This document shows positions 40,639-48,445 of a stretch of 58,184 nt of DNA, one piece after another. The position numbers were made by a program, and so were the translations under genes. Each line of letters opens with the position of its first letter. Within the stretch, counting starts at the first letter, position 1. The notes beneath the pieces were generated by a model. It had not been told where the DNA came from and did not search any database. It was given only the letters and a program-made list of their open reading frames with translations. Source of the stretch: an uncultured beta proteobacterium (GTDB taxonomy: Bacteria; Pseudomonadota; Gammaproteobacteria; Burkholderiales; Rhodocyclaceae); NCBI GenBank assembly GCA_903959855.1, contig CAJBYR010000280.1, forward strand, positions 1 to 58,184. The letters run 5' to 3'.

Positions 40639-41454
40639 ATGGAACAGCTGGAGTTACAGATACTTTGGGCGGCAGTTGTGGCCTATGTGTTGTCCGGAGT
40701 CGTGGCGATTTTCGGCGTTGTCTTGAAGAAGGAGCCGCATCGCTTTGTGCTGGGTGCGCTTATTCTGGGTTTGGTGTTGCTCAGTGCTTCGCTGGGGCTT
40801 CGCTGGGGGCGTTTGGGGCACGGGCCATTCATCACAATGTTCGAGATTCTGGCGAGCAATGTATGGAGTTTCGGACTGATCTTCGGCATTGCTTACTGGC
40901 GTTACCCGTCGATACGTGGAACAGCGGCCGTGGTGATGCCGATCATATTTGTCATGTTGGGCTGGATGACGCTTTCCAGTACCCACGAGGGGCATTTTCC
41001 ACAAACCTTCCGTACCCCATGGTTGTATATCCATGTCGGTTTGTCCAAGGTATTCCTTGGTACGGTATTGGTGGCGGTAGGTATGGCAGGGGTGATCCTG
41101 TTGCGCCGTGCCGGCATCGGCGTGTCGCGTTTCGCCGGGCTACCGACGGATGAGCGCCTCGACGATCTGGCCTATCGGTTCATGGCGCTGGGCATAATTT
41201 TTCAGACGCTGATGCTGATTTCCGGCGCGATCTGGGCGCAGGATGCCTGGGGCCGGTACTGGGCCTGGGATCCGCTGGAAACATGGTCCTTCATCACCTG
41301 GATCATGCTGGCCTTCGCCTTGCATTGGCGTTTGACCATGAAAAGCTCGCTGGTGGTCGGTTCGTGGATGATTCTTGCAGTCTTCGTCTTCGCTTTCCTG
41401 ACCTTCTTCGGCATCCCCTTCGTGTCCGATTCGCCGCACAAAGGTGCGGTATGA
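40639..41454 (+). CDS. ccsA: Cytochrome c biogenesis protein CcsA (System II heme-handling protein)
   Basis: 271 residues with about eight membrane segments. The heme-binding WWD-type motif is WAQDAWGRYWAWDPLETWSFITW, characteristic of CcsA/CcsB. His residues flanking it (STHEGHFPQ, YIHVGLSK and ALHWRL) are candidate heme ligands. With ResB it exports heme and ligates it to CxxCH motifs. The ResB-like partner is at 35987. The stop overlaps the start of the next gene (ATGA), tying it to the oxidase-like protein. The track start at 40591 is upstream of an in-frame, RBS-poor region; the ATG at 40639 fits the family length. Confidence 0.92.
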   Translation: MEQLELQILWAAVVAYVLSGVVAIFGVVLKKEPHRFVLGALILGLVLLSASLGLRWGRLGHGPFITMFEILASNVWSFGLIFGIAYWRYPSIRGTAAVVMPIIFVMLGWMTLSSTHEGHFPQTFRTPWLYIHVGLSKVFLGTVLVAVGMAGVILLRRAGIGVSRFAGLPTDERLDDLAYRFMALGIIFQTLMLISGAIWAQDAWGRYWAWDPLETWSFITWIMLAFALHWRLTMKSSLVVGSWMILAVFVFAFLTFFGIPFVSDSPHKGAV

Positions 41455-42824
41455 GGCTCGCTGCCATGCTGCCACAACATCGTCACGAGGCATCGGGGCA
41501 ACTGGCGCTGGGCTGGCTGGTGCTTGCGACAGCCGCCGTGGCGGCTTCGGCGCTGTTCGCCATCCTGATCGTGATGGCGCGCGTTCCCGGAATCGGGTCG
41601 CTGTTTCCCGGAACCGAGTTTTATCGCGTGGCCTTGACGCTGCATGTCGACTTGTCGCAATGGGTCTGGTTCATGGCTTTTGCCGGCATGCTCTGGAGCC
41701 TGGCGGCGCGTCGGGCGCCAGGGCCGTGGGCCTGGGCGGCGCTGGCGCTGGCGACGCTGGGTGCCCTGCTGATGGCGGTGTCTCCGGCCTTTGGCGCGGT
41801 GCGTCCGCTGATGAGCAATTACATGCCGGTGCTCGACAGCCCGGTGTTTCTGGCAGGGCTTGCGATCTACGGCCTGGCGGTGCTGATCAGCGCACTGGTC
41901 GCGTTGCTTGATGCCGCGCCGGTTTTCCGGCGTGCCGCCGGCACTGATATCACATATGACTCTCAGGACACCGTGATGAGCCTTGGCTTGCAGCTGGCGG
42001 CGGCTGTGGTCCTGGTCGCGCTGGCGGTGCTGGCCGTTACCTGGTGGCAAGTATCGGCCACCCTGAGCGGCCATGCGCTGTTCGAAACCCTGTTCTGGGG
42101 CCCCGGCCACATCTGGCAATTTTGTCTGACGACGCTGATGCTGCTGGCCTGGCTGGGCCTTTGTCCGCCGGCGCTGGCCTTGCCGTCAGCGCCAAGGCTC
42201 AGGCTGCTGCTGCTGCTGGGCGCTGCGCCGGCGCTGGTGTCGCCCTTGCTGCTGGTGCTGGCGCCGGAGAGCCCCGAATATTTTTCCGCCTTCACCCGGT
42301 TGATGCAATGGACCAGCTGGGAAATACCGCTGTTTCTCGGCAGCCTGCTGATAGTGCTGCACCGGCGCAGCAGGATGATCCCGGCCACGGGGCTGGCCCT
42401 GTCGCTGCTGCTGCTGGTCTGCGGCATCGTGCTGGGCACCATCATCGACGGGCAGACTACGCTGGTCACCGCGCACTATCACGGCACCATCGGCGCCGTG
42501 ACGCTGGCCTTCATGGGGCTGACCCACGGCGTGCTGCCGCTGCTGGGGCATGCCATGCCGCCGCAACCACGCATCGGGCTGCAACTGAGGCTCTACGGCT
42601 ACGGCATCCTGATGATGATGGCCGGTCTGGCCGGCGCCGGCCTGATGGGTGCGCCACGCAAGATGGCCGGAAATGTTGGCATCGAGTTCAGTGTCGAAAC
42701 AGTGTCGCGGGTGTTCCTCGGCATTGGCGGCAGCCTGGCCACCGCAGGCATCCTGATGTTCCTCTATCTGGTGCTGCGCCAGATGTGGCCGGGCGCTGCG
42801 CTGCGGGGGGCGCATCATGGCTGA
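41451..42824 (+). CDS. Heme-copper oxidase subunit I-like membrane protein lacking the CuB His-His pair
   Basis: 457 residues and about twelve membrane segments. His65 (LTLHVDLSQWVW) sits where the low-spin heme ligand of helix II is expected. GPGHIWQF (His220) resembles the helix VI CuB ligand region. AHYHGTIGA (His342, His344) matches the HxH of helix X that ligates both hemes in heme-copper oxidases. No adjacent His pair for CuB is found in the intervening helix VII region. So the protein could bind two hemes but not a normal copper site. It is translationally coupled to ccsA and to the TPR gene. Possibly a quinol- or cytochrome-linked heme protein rather than an oxidase. Confidence 0.72.
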   Translation: MRLAAMLPQHRHEASGQLALGWLVLATAAVAASALFAILIVMARVPGIGSLFPGTEFYRVALTLHVDLSQWVWFMAFAGMLWSLAARRAPGPWAWAALALATLGALLMAVSPAFGAVRPLMSNYMPVLDSPVFLAGLAIYGLAVLISALVALLDAAPVFRRAAGTDITYDSQDTVMSLGLQLAAAVVLVALAVLAVTWWQVSATLSGHALFETLFWGPGHIWQFCLTTLMLLAWLGLCPPALALPSAPRLRLLLLLGAAPALVSPLLLVLAPESPEYFSAFTRLMQWTSWEIPLFLGSLLIVLHRRSRMIPATGLALSLLLLVCGIVLGTIIDGQTTLVTAHYHGTIGAVTLAFMGLTHGVLPLLGHAMPPQPRIGLQLRLYGYGILMMMAGLAGAGLMGAPRKMAGNVGIEFSVETVSRVFLGIGGSLATAGILMFLYLVLRQMWPGAALRGAHHG

Positions 42825-43380
42825 GACCATTCTCCCCGGCCGGCGTGGACGGGATCTGCGCATCATCGGGTTGGTCGTTACCGTGGCGCTGGTGACGGGT
42901 GGAGGGTATCTGCTTGACCGGTGGATTAACGGTACCGATCGTCCCGACCTAAAGGCGCATGTTGATGCCAAGCGTACGGAAGAGATCGATCTTCGCTTCA
43001 AGCAAGGGGTGATCATGCTCCACTCCAAGCAGTACGAGCATGCGATGACTGCCTTTCATCGTGTGCTGCAACTGGCGCCGAACATGCCGGAAGCTCACGT
43101 AAATATGGGCTTTGCCATGTTGGGTCAAAAACGCTTCAAGGAGGCCCTTGATTTTTTTGACGGCGCGACCGAGCTCAATCGCAACCAGCTGAATGCCTAT
43201 TACGGCATGGCCGAGGCGTACGAGGGGCTGGGTGACTATCGCGGCGCACTGGAGTCAATGGAAGCCTGGCTGCATCGGGCCAAGGCCGATGACCCCTTCC
43301 GTCGTAAGGGGGAGGCTGCGGTGTGGGAGTGGCGAGAACGTCTCAAGAAGGATATTCCGCCCGCTTCGGGGAAAAAATAG
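42817..43380 (+). CDS. Membrane-anchored TPR protein
   Basis: 187 residues. One N-terminal membrane helix (IIGLVVTVALVTGGGYLL) and a periplasmic part with two to three tetratricopeptide repeats (RFKQGVIMLHSKQYEHAMTAFHRVLQLAPNMPEAHVNMGFAMLGQKRFKEALDFF...). TPR proteins such as NrfG or the CcmI C-terminus hold apocytochromes for heme attachment. The gene overlaps the oxidase-like gene by eight bases and is followed by a sigma-54 site and ccmF, so a role in presenting apocytochromes is reasonable but unproven. Confidence 0.8.
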   Translation: MAETILPGRRGRDLRIIGLVVTVALVTGGGYLLDRWINGTDRPDLKAHVDAKRTEEIDLRFKQGVIMLHSKQYEHAMTAFHRVLQLAPNMPEAHVNMGFAMLGQKRFKEALDFFDGATELNRNQLNAYYGMAEAYEGLGDYRGALESMEAWLHRAKADDPFRRKGEAAVWEWRERLKKDIPPASGKK

Positions 43381-43384
43381 GTGT

Positions 43385-43400
43385 TGGCGCGAAGCTTGCG
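43385..43400 (+). promoter_or_regulatory. Sigma-54 (-24/-12) promoter of the ccmFGHI operon
   Basis: TGGCGCGAAGCTTGCG: TGGC and TTGC are exact and GG-N10-GC spacing is correct. It lies just behind the TPR stop and about 63 bases before the ccmF ATG (RBS GGAG). Confidence 0.55.
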
Positions 43401-43462
43401 TTTAGGCCAATAGTTGGATAATGCAAGTCAATGATCAACAAAGCTGCAAACGGAGCAACTGA

Positions 43463-45436
43463 ATGATTCCTGAACTTGGCCAGTTTTCACTGATCCTGGC
43501 GCTGGCAGTTGCCTTGGTGCAGGGCGTCGTGCCCCTCGTCGGCAGCTTGCGCGGTGATTTGCGCTTGATGAGCATCGCCCGACCTGCTGCTGCGGCGCAG
43601 TTTCTGGTGATGGTTACTGCCTTTTCCTGCCTGGTGATCTCCTTCGTCACCAACGATTTCTCGGTGCTGTATGTCGCGCAGAACTCGAACTCGATGTTGC
43701 CCACCTTCTATAAGGTGACAGCTGTCTGGGGGGGGCACGAGGGTTCGATGCTGCTCTGGGTTTTCATCCTTTCGCTGTGGACGGTGGCAGTGGCGGCATT
43801 CAGTCAGCGCCTGCCGTTGCAGACGGTGGTCAACGCACTGGCTGTCATGGGTCTGATCGCAGTCGGCTTTTTGCTTTTTCTGCTGTTCACTTCAAACCCG
43901 TTTGATCGCCTTATACCGGCGGCCGTCGATGGCCGCGACCTCAATCCGCTGCTCCAGGATGTCGGCATGGCGATTCATCCGCCCTTGTTGTATATCGGTT
44001 ACGTGGGCTTTGCCGTTGCTTTCGCTTTTGCTCTCTCGGCTCTGATTTCGGGCAGGCTGGACGCTGCCTGGGCTCGCTGGTCGCGGCCATGGACCACGGT
44101 GGCCTGGCTGTTCCTGACATTGGGTATTGCCATCGGGTCCTGGTGGGCATACTACGAACTGGGCTGGGGCGGCTGGTGGTTCTGGGATCCGGTGGAAAAC
44201 GCCTCGTTCATGCCGTGGTTGGTCGGCACGGCGCTGATGCACTCTTTGGCCGTAACCGAAAAGCGCGGCGGATTCAAGAGTTGGACCGTGCTGCTGGCGA
44301 TCATGGCTTTTTCTCTTTCGCTGCTTGGTACCTTTCTGGTACGTTCCGGTGTGCTGAGTTCGGTTCACGCCTTTGCTACCGATCCGAAACGCGGCGTGTT
44401 CATACTGGGCTTTCTGGTTGCGGTCATCGGCATCTCTCTGATTCTTTATGCGTGGCGCGCGCCGTCGGTGGGGCTGGGGGGCAAGTTCGAGTTGTGGTCG
44501 CGCGAGACTTTCCTGCTGGTGAATAACGTGCTGCTGGTAGTCGCGGCGGGGGCAGTTCTGCTGGGCACGCTTTATCCGTTGTTCCTCGATGCGCTCGGAC
44601 TTGGAAAGGTGTCAGTCGGGCCGCCTTATTTCGAGGCGGTTTTTGCACCACTGATGGCTCCCCTTGTGCTGTTGATGGGGCTGGGTCCCTTTGCCCGCTG
44701 GAAGCAGGCACGTCTGATCGATTTCTGGCCGCGCTTGCGTTGGGCGGTGGGATTCTCCTTGGCTGCGGCGATTGCGTTGCCGTTGCTGCTGGGGCGTTGG
44801 TCACCACTGATTGCCTTTGGCCTGCTGCTCGGGTTCTGGGCGGTTGCTTCGAGCGTTACCGTGCTGGCAGAGCATCTGCGCGAGCGCGGTGGAAACGCTT
44901 CATTCGGCAAGCGGTTGGCATCGGTGCCTTTGGCGAAATGGGGCATGTTGTTGGCTCATGTCGGCATCGGTGTTTTCATATTTGGAGTTACCCTGGTCAA
45001 GGGCTACGAGACGGCGAGCGAAGTCAAGATGCAGCCTGGAGAAAAGGCGACGGCAGGTGGCTATGAGTTTCAGCTCATGGAAATCGGCGAGCGGCGCGGC
45101 CCCAACTACATGGCGGTGCGCGCTACGATGAACGTTACTCGCGGCGGTGTTCCGGTGACAGTGATGTATCCGGAGAAGCGCATGTACTTTGTGCAAAAAA
45201 TGCCAATGACCGAAGCGGCGATCGATACCAATATTTTTCGTGATCTTTACATCTCGCTGGGTGAGCCTGTCGACGCTACCTGGATCGTGCGTGTGCAGCA
45301 CAAGCCTCTGGTCAGCTGGATCTGGGGCGGTTGCCTCCTGATGGCCCTGGGCGGATTGCTGGCGGCATCTGATCGCAGATACCGGATTCAGAAACGCGAG
45401 GATGTCGCGGACATCGGCCGCGTGGTCACAGTTTAA
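43463..45436 (+). CDS. ccmF: Cytochrome c heme lyase subunit CcmF
   Basis: 657 residues and about fourteen membrane segments, the usual CcmF size. The WWD domain appears as ELGWGGWWFWDPVENASFMPW, with VWGGHEGSMLLW and AIHPPLLYIGYVG and ALMHSLAVTEKRG nearby as conserved heme-handling segments, and a periplasmic C-terminal region (MYPEKRMYFVQKMPMTEAAI). CcmF takes heme from CcmE and, with CcmH and CcmI, attaches it to apocytochrome. Here it is first in a four-gene operon ccmF-G-H-I. CcmABCDE are not in the window; the alternative is a NrfE-like specialised ligase for multiheme cytochromes. Confidence 0.94.
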   Translation: MIPELGQFSLILALAVALVQGVVPLVGSLRGDLRLMSIARPAAAAQFLVMVTAFSCLVISFVTNDFSVLYVAQNSNSMLPTFYKVTAVWGGHEGSMLLWVFILSLWTVAVAAFSQRLPLQTVVNALAVMGLIAVGFLLFLLFTSNPFDRLIPAAVDGRDLNPLLQDVGMAIHPPLLYIGYVGFAVAFAFALSALISGRLDAAWARWSRPWTTVAWLFLTLGIAIGSWWAYYELGWGGWWFWDPVENASFMPWLVGTALMHSLAVTEKRGGFKSWTVLLAIMAFSLSLLGTFLVRSGVLSSVHAFATDPKRGVFILGFLVAVIGISLILYAWRAPSVGLGGKFELWSRETFLLVNNVLLVVAAGAVLLGTLYPLFLDALGLGKVSVGPPYFEAVFAPLMAPLVLLMGLGPFARWKQARLIDFWPRLRWAVGFSLAAAIALPLLLGRWSPLIAFGLLLGFWAVASSVTVLAEHLRERGGNASFGKRLASVPLAKWGMLLAHVGIGVFIFGVTLVKGYETASEVKMQPGEKATAGGYEFQLMEIGERRGPNYMAVRATMNVTRGGVPVTVMYPEKRMYFVQKMPMTEAAIDTNIFRDLYISLGEPVDATWIVRVQHKPLVSWIWGGCLLMALGGLLAASDRRYRIQKREDVADIGRVVTV

Positions 45437-45445
45437 GGAGCTTCG

Positions 45446-45976
45446 ATGCGGCGTTTCCTGTTTCCTCTGGTAGTGTTCATTGTCCTTGCAGGCTTTCTCG
45501 CGGCTGGCCTGCGCCTGAATCCGCGCGAGGTTCCATCGCCCTTGATCGGCAAGCCGGTGCCGAACTTTCGTTTGGTGCAGTTGCATACCAGTGACAAGTT
45601 CATTGCACCTGAAGACCTTCGCGGAAAAGTCTGGCTACTTAATGTCTGGGCCTCGTGGTGTGTGTCCTGCCGCCAGGAACATCCGGTACTCATAGAGCTG
45701 GATCGACAGAAGAGAATCACCATCATTGGCCTCAATTACAAGGACGAGCGCTCGGCGGCGATCAACTGGTTGCAACAGCATGGGGGCGATCCCTATCTGG
45801 TGTCAGCGGTTGATGCGGATGGTCGGGTTGGCATCGACTTCGGTGTCTATGGAGTGCCGGAAACATTCCTGATCGACAAGAACGGCGTTATTCGCTACAA
45901 GCATATCGGTCCGGTGACGGCTGAAGTCCTGAAAGCCAAGATTTTGCCGTTGGCCGACGAGCTCTCCCGTGGTTAA
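45446..45976 (+). CDS. ccmG: Thiol:disulfide oxidoreductase CcmG/DsbE
   Basis: 176 residues with a single N-terminal membrane anchor (FPLVVFIVLAGFLAAGLRL). The thioredoxin fold carries WASWCVSCRQEHP, the CcmG active site, preceded by LIGKPVPNFRLVQL and followed by the cis-Pro segment GVPETFLIDKNG. It keeps apocytochrome cysteines reduced for heme attachment, acting with CcmH. RBS AAGGAG nine bases after the ccmF stop. The stop overlaps the ccmH start region. Confidence 0.94.
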   Translation: MRRFLFPLVVFIVLAGFLAAGLRLNPREVPSPLIGKPVPNFRLVQLHTSDKFIAPEDLRGKVWLLNVWASWCVSCRQEHPVLIELDRQKRITIIGLNYKDERSAAINWLQQHGGDPYLVSAVDADGRVGIDFGVYGVPETFLIDKNGVIRYKHIGPVTAEVLKAKILPLADELSRG

Positions 45977-46493
45977 GATGAGCATGGCTTCGAATGCCTG
46001 GTTGCTAAAGTCGGCGCTGGTGCTACGGCGGTCGTTGCTGGTGCTGCTGTTGATTCCCGGGCTGCAGCAGGCATTGGCCGCGGACGGGATGGCTAAGCCT
46101 GTGGGTGAGCCGGTAATTGAGGCTCGCGTCAACAAACTTGCCGAGGAGTTGCGTTGCCTTACCTGCATGGGGCAAAGTATCGCGGATTCGCAGTCCTCTT
46201 TCTCGAGCGACATGAAGCGGGAGATTCGCGACATGATTCGGGCGGGCAAGAATGACCGCGAGATCATGGATTTCATGGTTCAGCGTTATGGCGACTTCGT
46301 ACTGTACCGCCCGCCTGTAAAGAGCACCACATGGCTGCTCTGGGGCGGCCCGTTCCTGATCCTGATCCTGAGCTTGATCTTCCTGATGCTGAAGCTGAAA
46401 AAGCGCGCCGGGCAGACGGCTGCGGAGCTCACCGCGACAGAGCATCAGGAGGCCGTGCGACTGCTGGGTAAGCGTGAGGGTGATCATTCATGA
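45969..46493 (+). CDS. ccmH: Cytochrome c biogenesis protein CcmH
   Basis: About 174 residues from a GTG at 45969, or 171 from the ATG at 45978. Signal peptide, then the redox motif ELRCLTCMGQSIADSQSSFSSDMKREIRDMI, in which the canonical LRCxxCQNQ is changed to LRCLTCMGQ, followed by the conserved RYGDFVLYRPPVK and a C-terminal membrane helix (LLWGGPFLILILSLIFLML). It reduces apocytochrome disulfides and forms the lyase complex with CcmF and CcmI. It overlaps both neighbours, so the operon is tightly coupled. Confidence 0.93.
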   Translation: MVKMSMASNAWLLKSALVLRRSLLVLLLIPGLQQALAADGMAKPVGEPVIEARVNKLAEELRCLTCMGQSIADSQSSFSSDMKREIRDMIRAGKNDREIMDFMVQRYGDFVLYRPPVKSTTWLLWGGPFLILILSLIFLMLKLKKRAGQTAAELTATEHQEAVRLLGKREGDHS

Positions 46494-47731
46494 GCACCTT
46501 CGTTGTTGTCGCAGTTTTGTTGACTCTTTCCGTTCTGGCGCTGCTGCTCGTGCCACTGCTGTTCAAGGAGCGCAAGCCGTACGTAGGCAGTGCCAGCGAG
46601 CTCAGCATCGCGGTGCTGCGTGACCAATTGAGTGACCTTGAAAGTCAGCGCAAGGCCGGTTTGCTGGACCCCCAGTTATTCGTTGAGGAACAGGCCGAAT
46701 TGGAACGTCGTGCCTTGGAAGATACAACTACCGCCCGCTCAACGACCTCCTATTCATCCTCGCGGAAAATGATAATTGTGGTCGCGATCGGCGTGATCGT
46801 GCCGGCGCTGACGCTTGGTCTGTATTTCTTTCTCGGCTCACCGGATACGCTGAAAGCGAAGCCTGCGGCGGACCCGACCGGCAACCATGCCTTGTCGCCC
46901 CAACAGATTCAGTCGATGGCGGACAAGCTGGCCGAACGGTTGCAAAGTAACCCCGATGATGGCGAGGGGTGGTTGATTCTGGGGCGCTCTTATACAACTT
47001 TGGGGCGCTACCCGGAAGCGGCGGCGGCCTTGGGGCGTGCAACTGCGCTGCTGCCGCCCAATCCCAACCTGCTTGCGGATTACGCTGATGTCGTGGCCAT
47101 GGCCCAGGGTCGCAGGCTTGCCGGCGAACCGGAGAAGATCATTGCCCGTGCCCTGAGTATCAATCCACGGCACATCAAGTCGTTGGCGCTGGCTGGTTCA
47201 GCGTCATTTGAACGCGGCGATTATGGCAACGCTGTCCAAACCTGGCGTACCATTTTGACCCTGGTTCCGCCCGACTCGAATGTTGCCCAGACTATCGGCA
47301 CCAGTATTGCCGATGCCGAACGCAGACTGGGAATTGCTGGTGTCCCATCGGTATCTGCCCCCGCTTCGCCTCAGGTCGCATCAGTCGCGGCATCGGTTTC
47401 CGGCACCGTGGTGCTAGCGCCGGAGTTGGTCGGCAAGATGCCTGCAAATGGCACTCTGTTCATTTTTGCCCGCGCCGTCGATGGATCGAGAGTTCCCCTT
47501 GCCATGTCACGGGTAAATCCGATAAAACTTCCTTACGCATTTACCCTCAATGACTCGATGTCGATGGCACCGAATGTACGCCTTTCTTCAGCGAAGTCGG
47601 TCGTGATTGGCGCACGCATATCGCTTGCCGGCGAGGCCTTGGCGAAACCTGGTGACTATGAGGGCTTCTCAGCACCCGTGAAAGTGGGTGCGGAAGGCAT
47701 CACGGTAACAATCGGCGCAATCGTCAAGTGA
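46490..47731 (+). CDS. ccmI: Cytochrome c biogenesis protein CcmI (TPR apocytochrome chaperone)
   Basis: 413 residues, overlapping ccmH (ATGA). Two N-terminal membrane helices (FVVVAVLLTLSVLALLLVPLLF and MIIVVAIGVIVPALTLGLYFFLG) flank a cytoplasmic loop with ELSIAVLRDQLSDLESQRKAGLL, the CcmI signature. A TPR domain follows (SMADKLAERLQSNPDDGEGWLILGRSYTTLGRYPEAAAALGRA...) and a C-terminal beta domain (GTVVLAPELVGKMPANGTLFIFARA) typical of the fused form. It binds the apocytochrome C-terminus for the CcmFH lyase. End of the operon. Confidence 0.92.
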   Translation: MSTFVVVAVLLTLSVLALLLVPLLFKERKPYVGSASELSIAVLRDQLSDLESQRKAGLLDPQLFVEEQAELERRALEDTTTARSTTSYSSSRKMIIVVAIGVIVPALTLGLYFFLGSPDTLKAKPAADPTGNHALSPQQIQSMADKLAERLQSNPDDGEGWLILGRSYTTLGRYPEAAAALGRATALLPPNPNLLADYADVVAMAQGRRLAGEPEKIIARALSINPRHIKSLALAGSASFERGDYGNAVQTWRTILTLVPPDSNVAQTIGTSIADAERRLGIAGVPSVSAPASPQVASVAASVSGTVVLAPELVGKMPANGTLFIFARAVDGSRVPLAMSRVNPIKLPYAFTLNDSMSMAPNVRLSSAKSVVIGARISLAGEALAKPGDYEGFSAPVKVGAEGITVTIGAIVK

Positions 47732-47779
47732 GCACTTTTCACTCTTGCGCCGCCAACACCCGCTCCATATGGATATGTT

Positions 47780-48343
47780 TCAGCGATGTGGCTTGGAGCG
47801 CTGGGTGGATTTTTCAGCGGTTTCCATGGCTTTGCGTGCTTCGACATGCCCCTTGCCTGCAGCAGTGCGAAACCAGCGGATCGCTTCATTTCGATCTTCA
47901 ATAACGCCTTTGCCAGCAAGAAAAAGCAAGCCCAGCGTGTAGGCGGCCTCGGCGTGTCCGGCACTTGCCGCCTGAAAGTACCAGATGGCTGCTTCCCGGT
48001 CCGGGTCGGCGACACTTTTCGCCGCGCTGCTGCCGAACAGGTAGGCATGTGCGATCTGGTACATGGCTTCGGCATTCCCGGTGGCGGCGGATTTTTTCCA
48101 CCAGTAGATCGCCATGTTCTCGTCTTCGGCAACACCTCGACCCTGATAATAGAGATCTCCAAGGCGAAACTGAGCCAGGGGGTTCCCTTCGCTGGCGAGT
48201 TTAAGGAGAACTTCTGTAGCCTTCGGGTTGCTGCCGGCCTCCAGCGCTTTGAGGGCGTCATCCAGAGGCGATGCGCTGCTGGCTTGAGGATGTGGCAGCA
48301 GTACTATCAACATAGCCAACGAAGCAAACCATTTGACGGACAT
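47780..48343 (-). CDS. Sel1-repeat periplasmic protein
   Basis: 187 residues with a signal peptide (MLIVLLPHPQASSAS) and RBS AAGGA. Three to four Sel1 repeats: AQFRLGDLYYQGRGVAEDENMAIYWWKKSAATGNAEAMYQIAHAYLFGS..., EAAYTLGLLFLAGKGVIEDRNEAIRWFRTAAGKGH. Sel1 proteins are protein-interaction adaptors. It is convergent with ccmI and divergent from the histidine kinase gene at 48446. A second Sel1 protein opens the operon at 51727, so Sel1 scaffolds occur twice near cytochromes. Partner unknown. Confidence 0.85.
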   Translation of the reverse strand: MSVKWFASLAMLIVLLPHPQASSASPLDDALKALEAGSNPKATEVLLKLASEGNPLAQFRLGDLYYQGRGVAEDENMAIYWWKKSAATGNAEAMYQIAHAYLFGSSAAKSVADPDREAAIWYFQAASAGHAEAAYTLGLLFLAGKGVIEDRNEAIRWFRTAAGKGHVEARKAMETAEKSTQRSKPHR

Positions 48344-48445
48344 CAGTTTTCCTTGTCGTTTATGCGTTGCAGACTAATCGGACATTTCCGATAATTGTAC
48401 CGTCCCTCCCGTCGCTTCTGATATTTGAACGCATATTCATGATCC

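Noticed and set aside
41202-43028. Long minus-strand ORFs (305 and 280 residues)
   Set aside because: Antisense to ccsA, the oxidase-like gene and the TPR gene; composition is Gln/His/Arg-rich as expected for the complement of membrane-protein codons.
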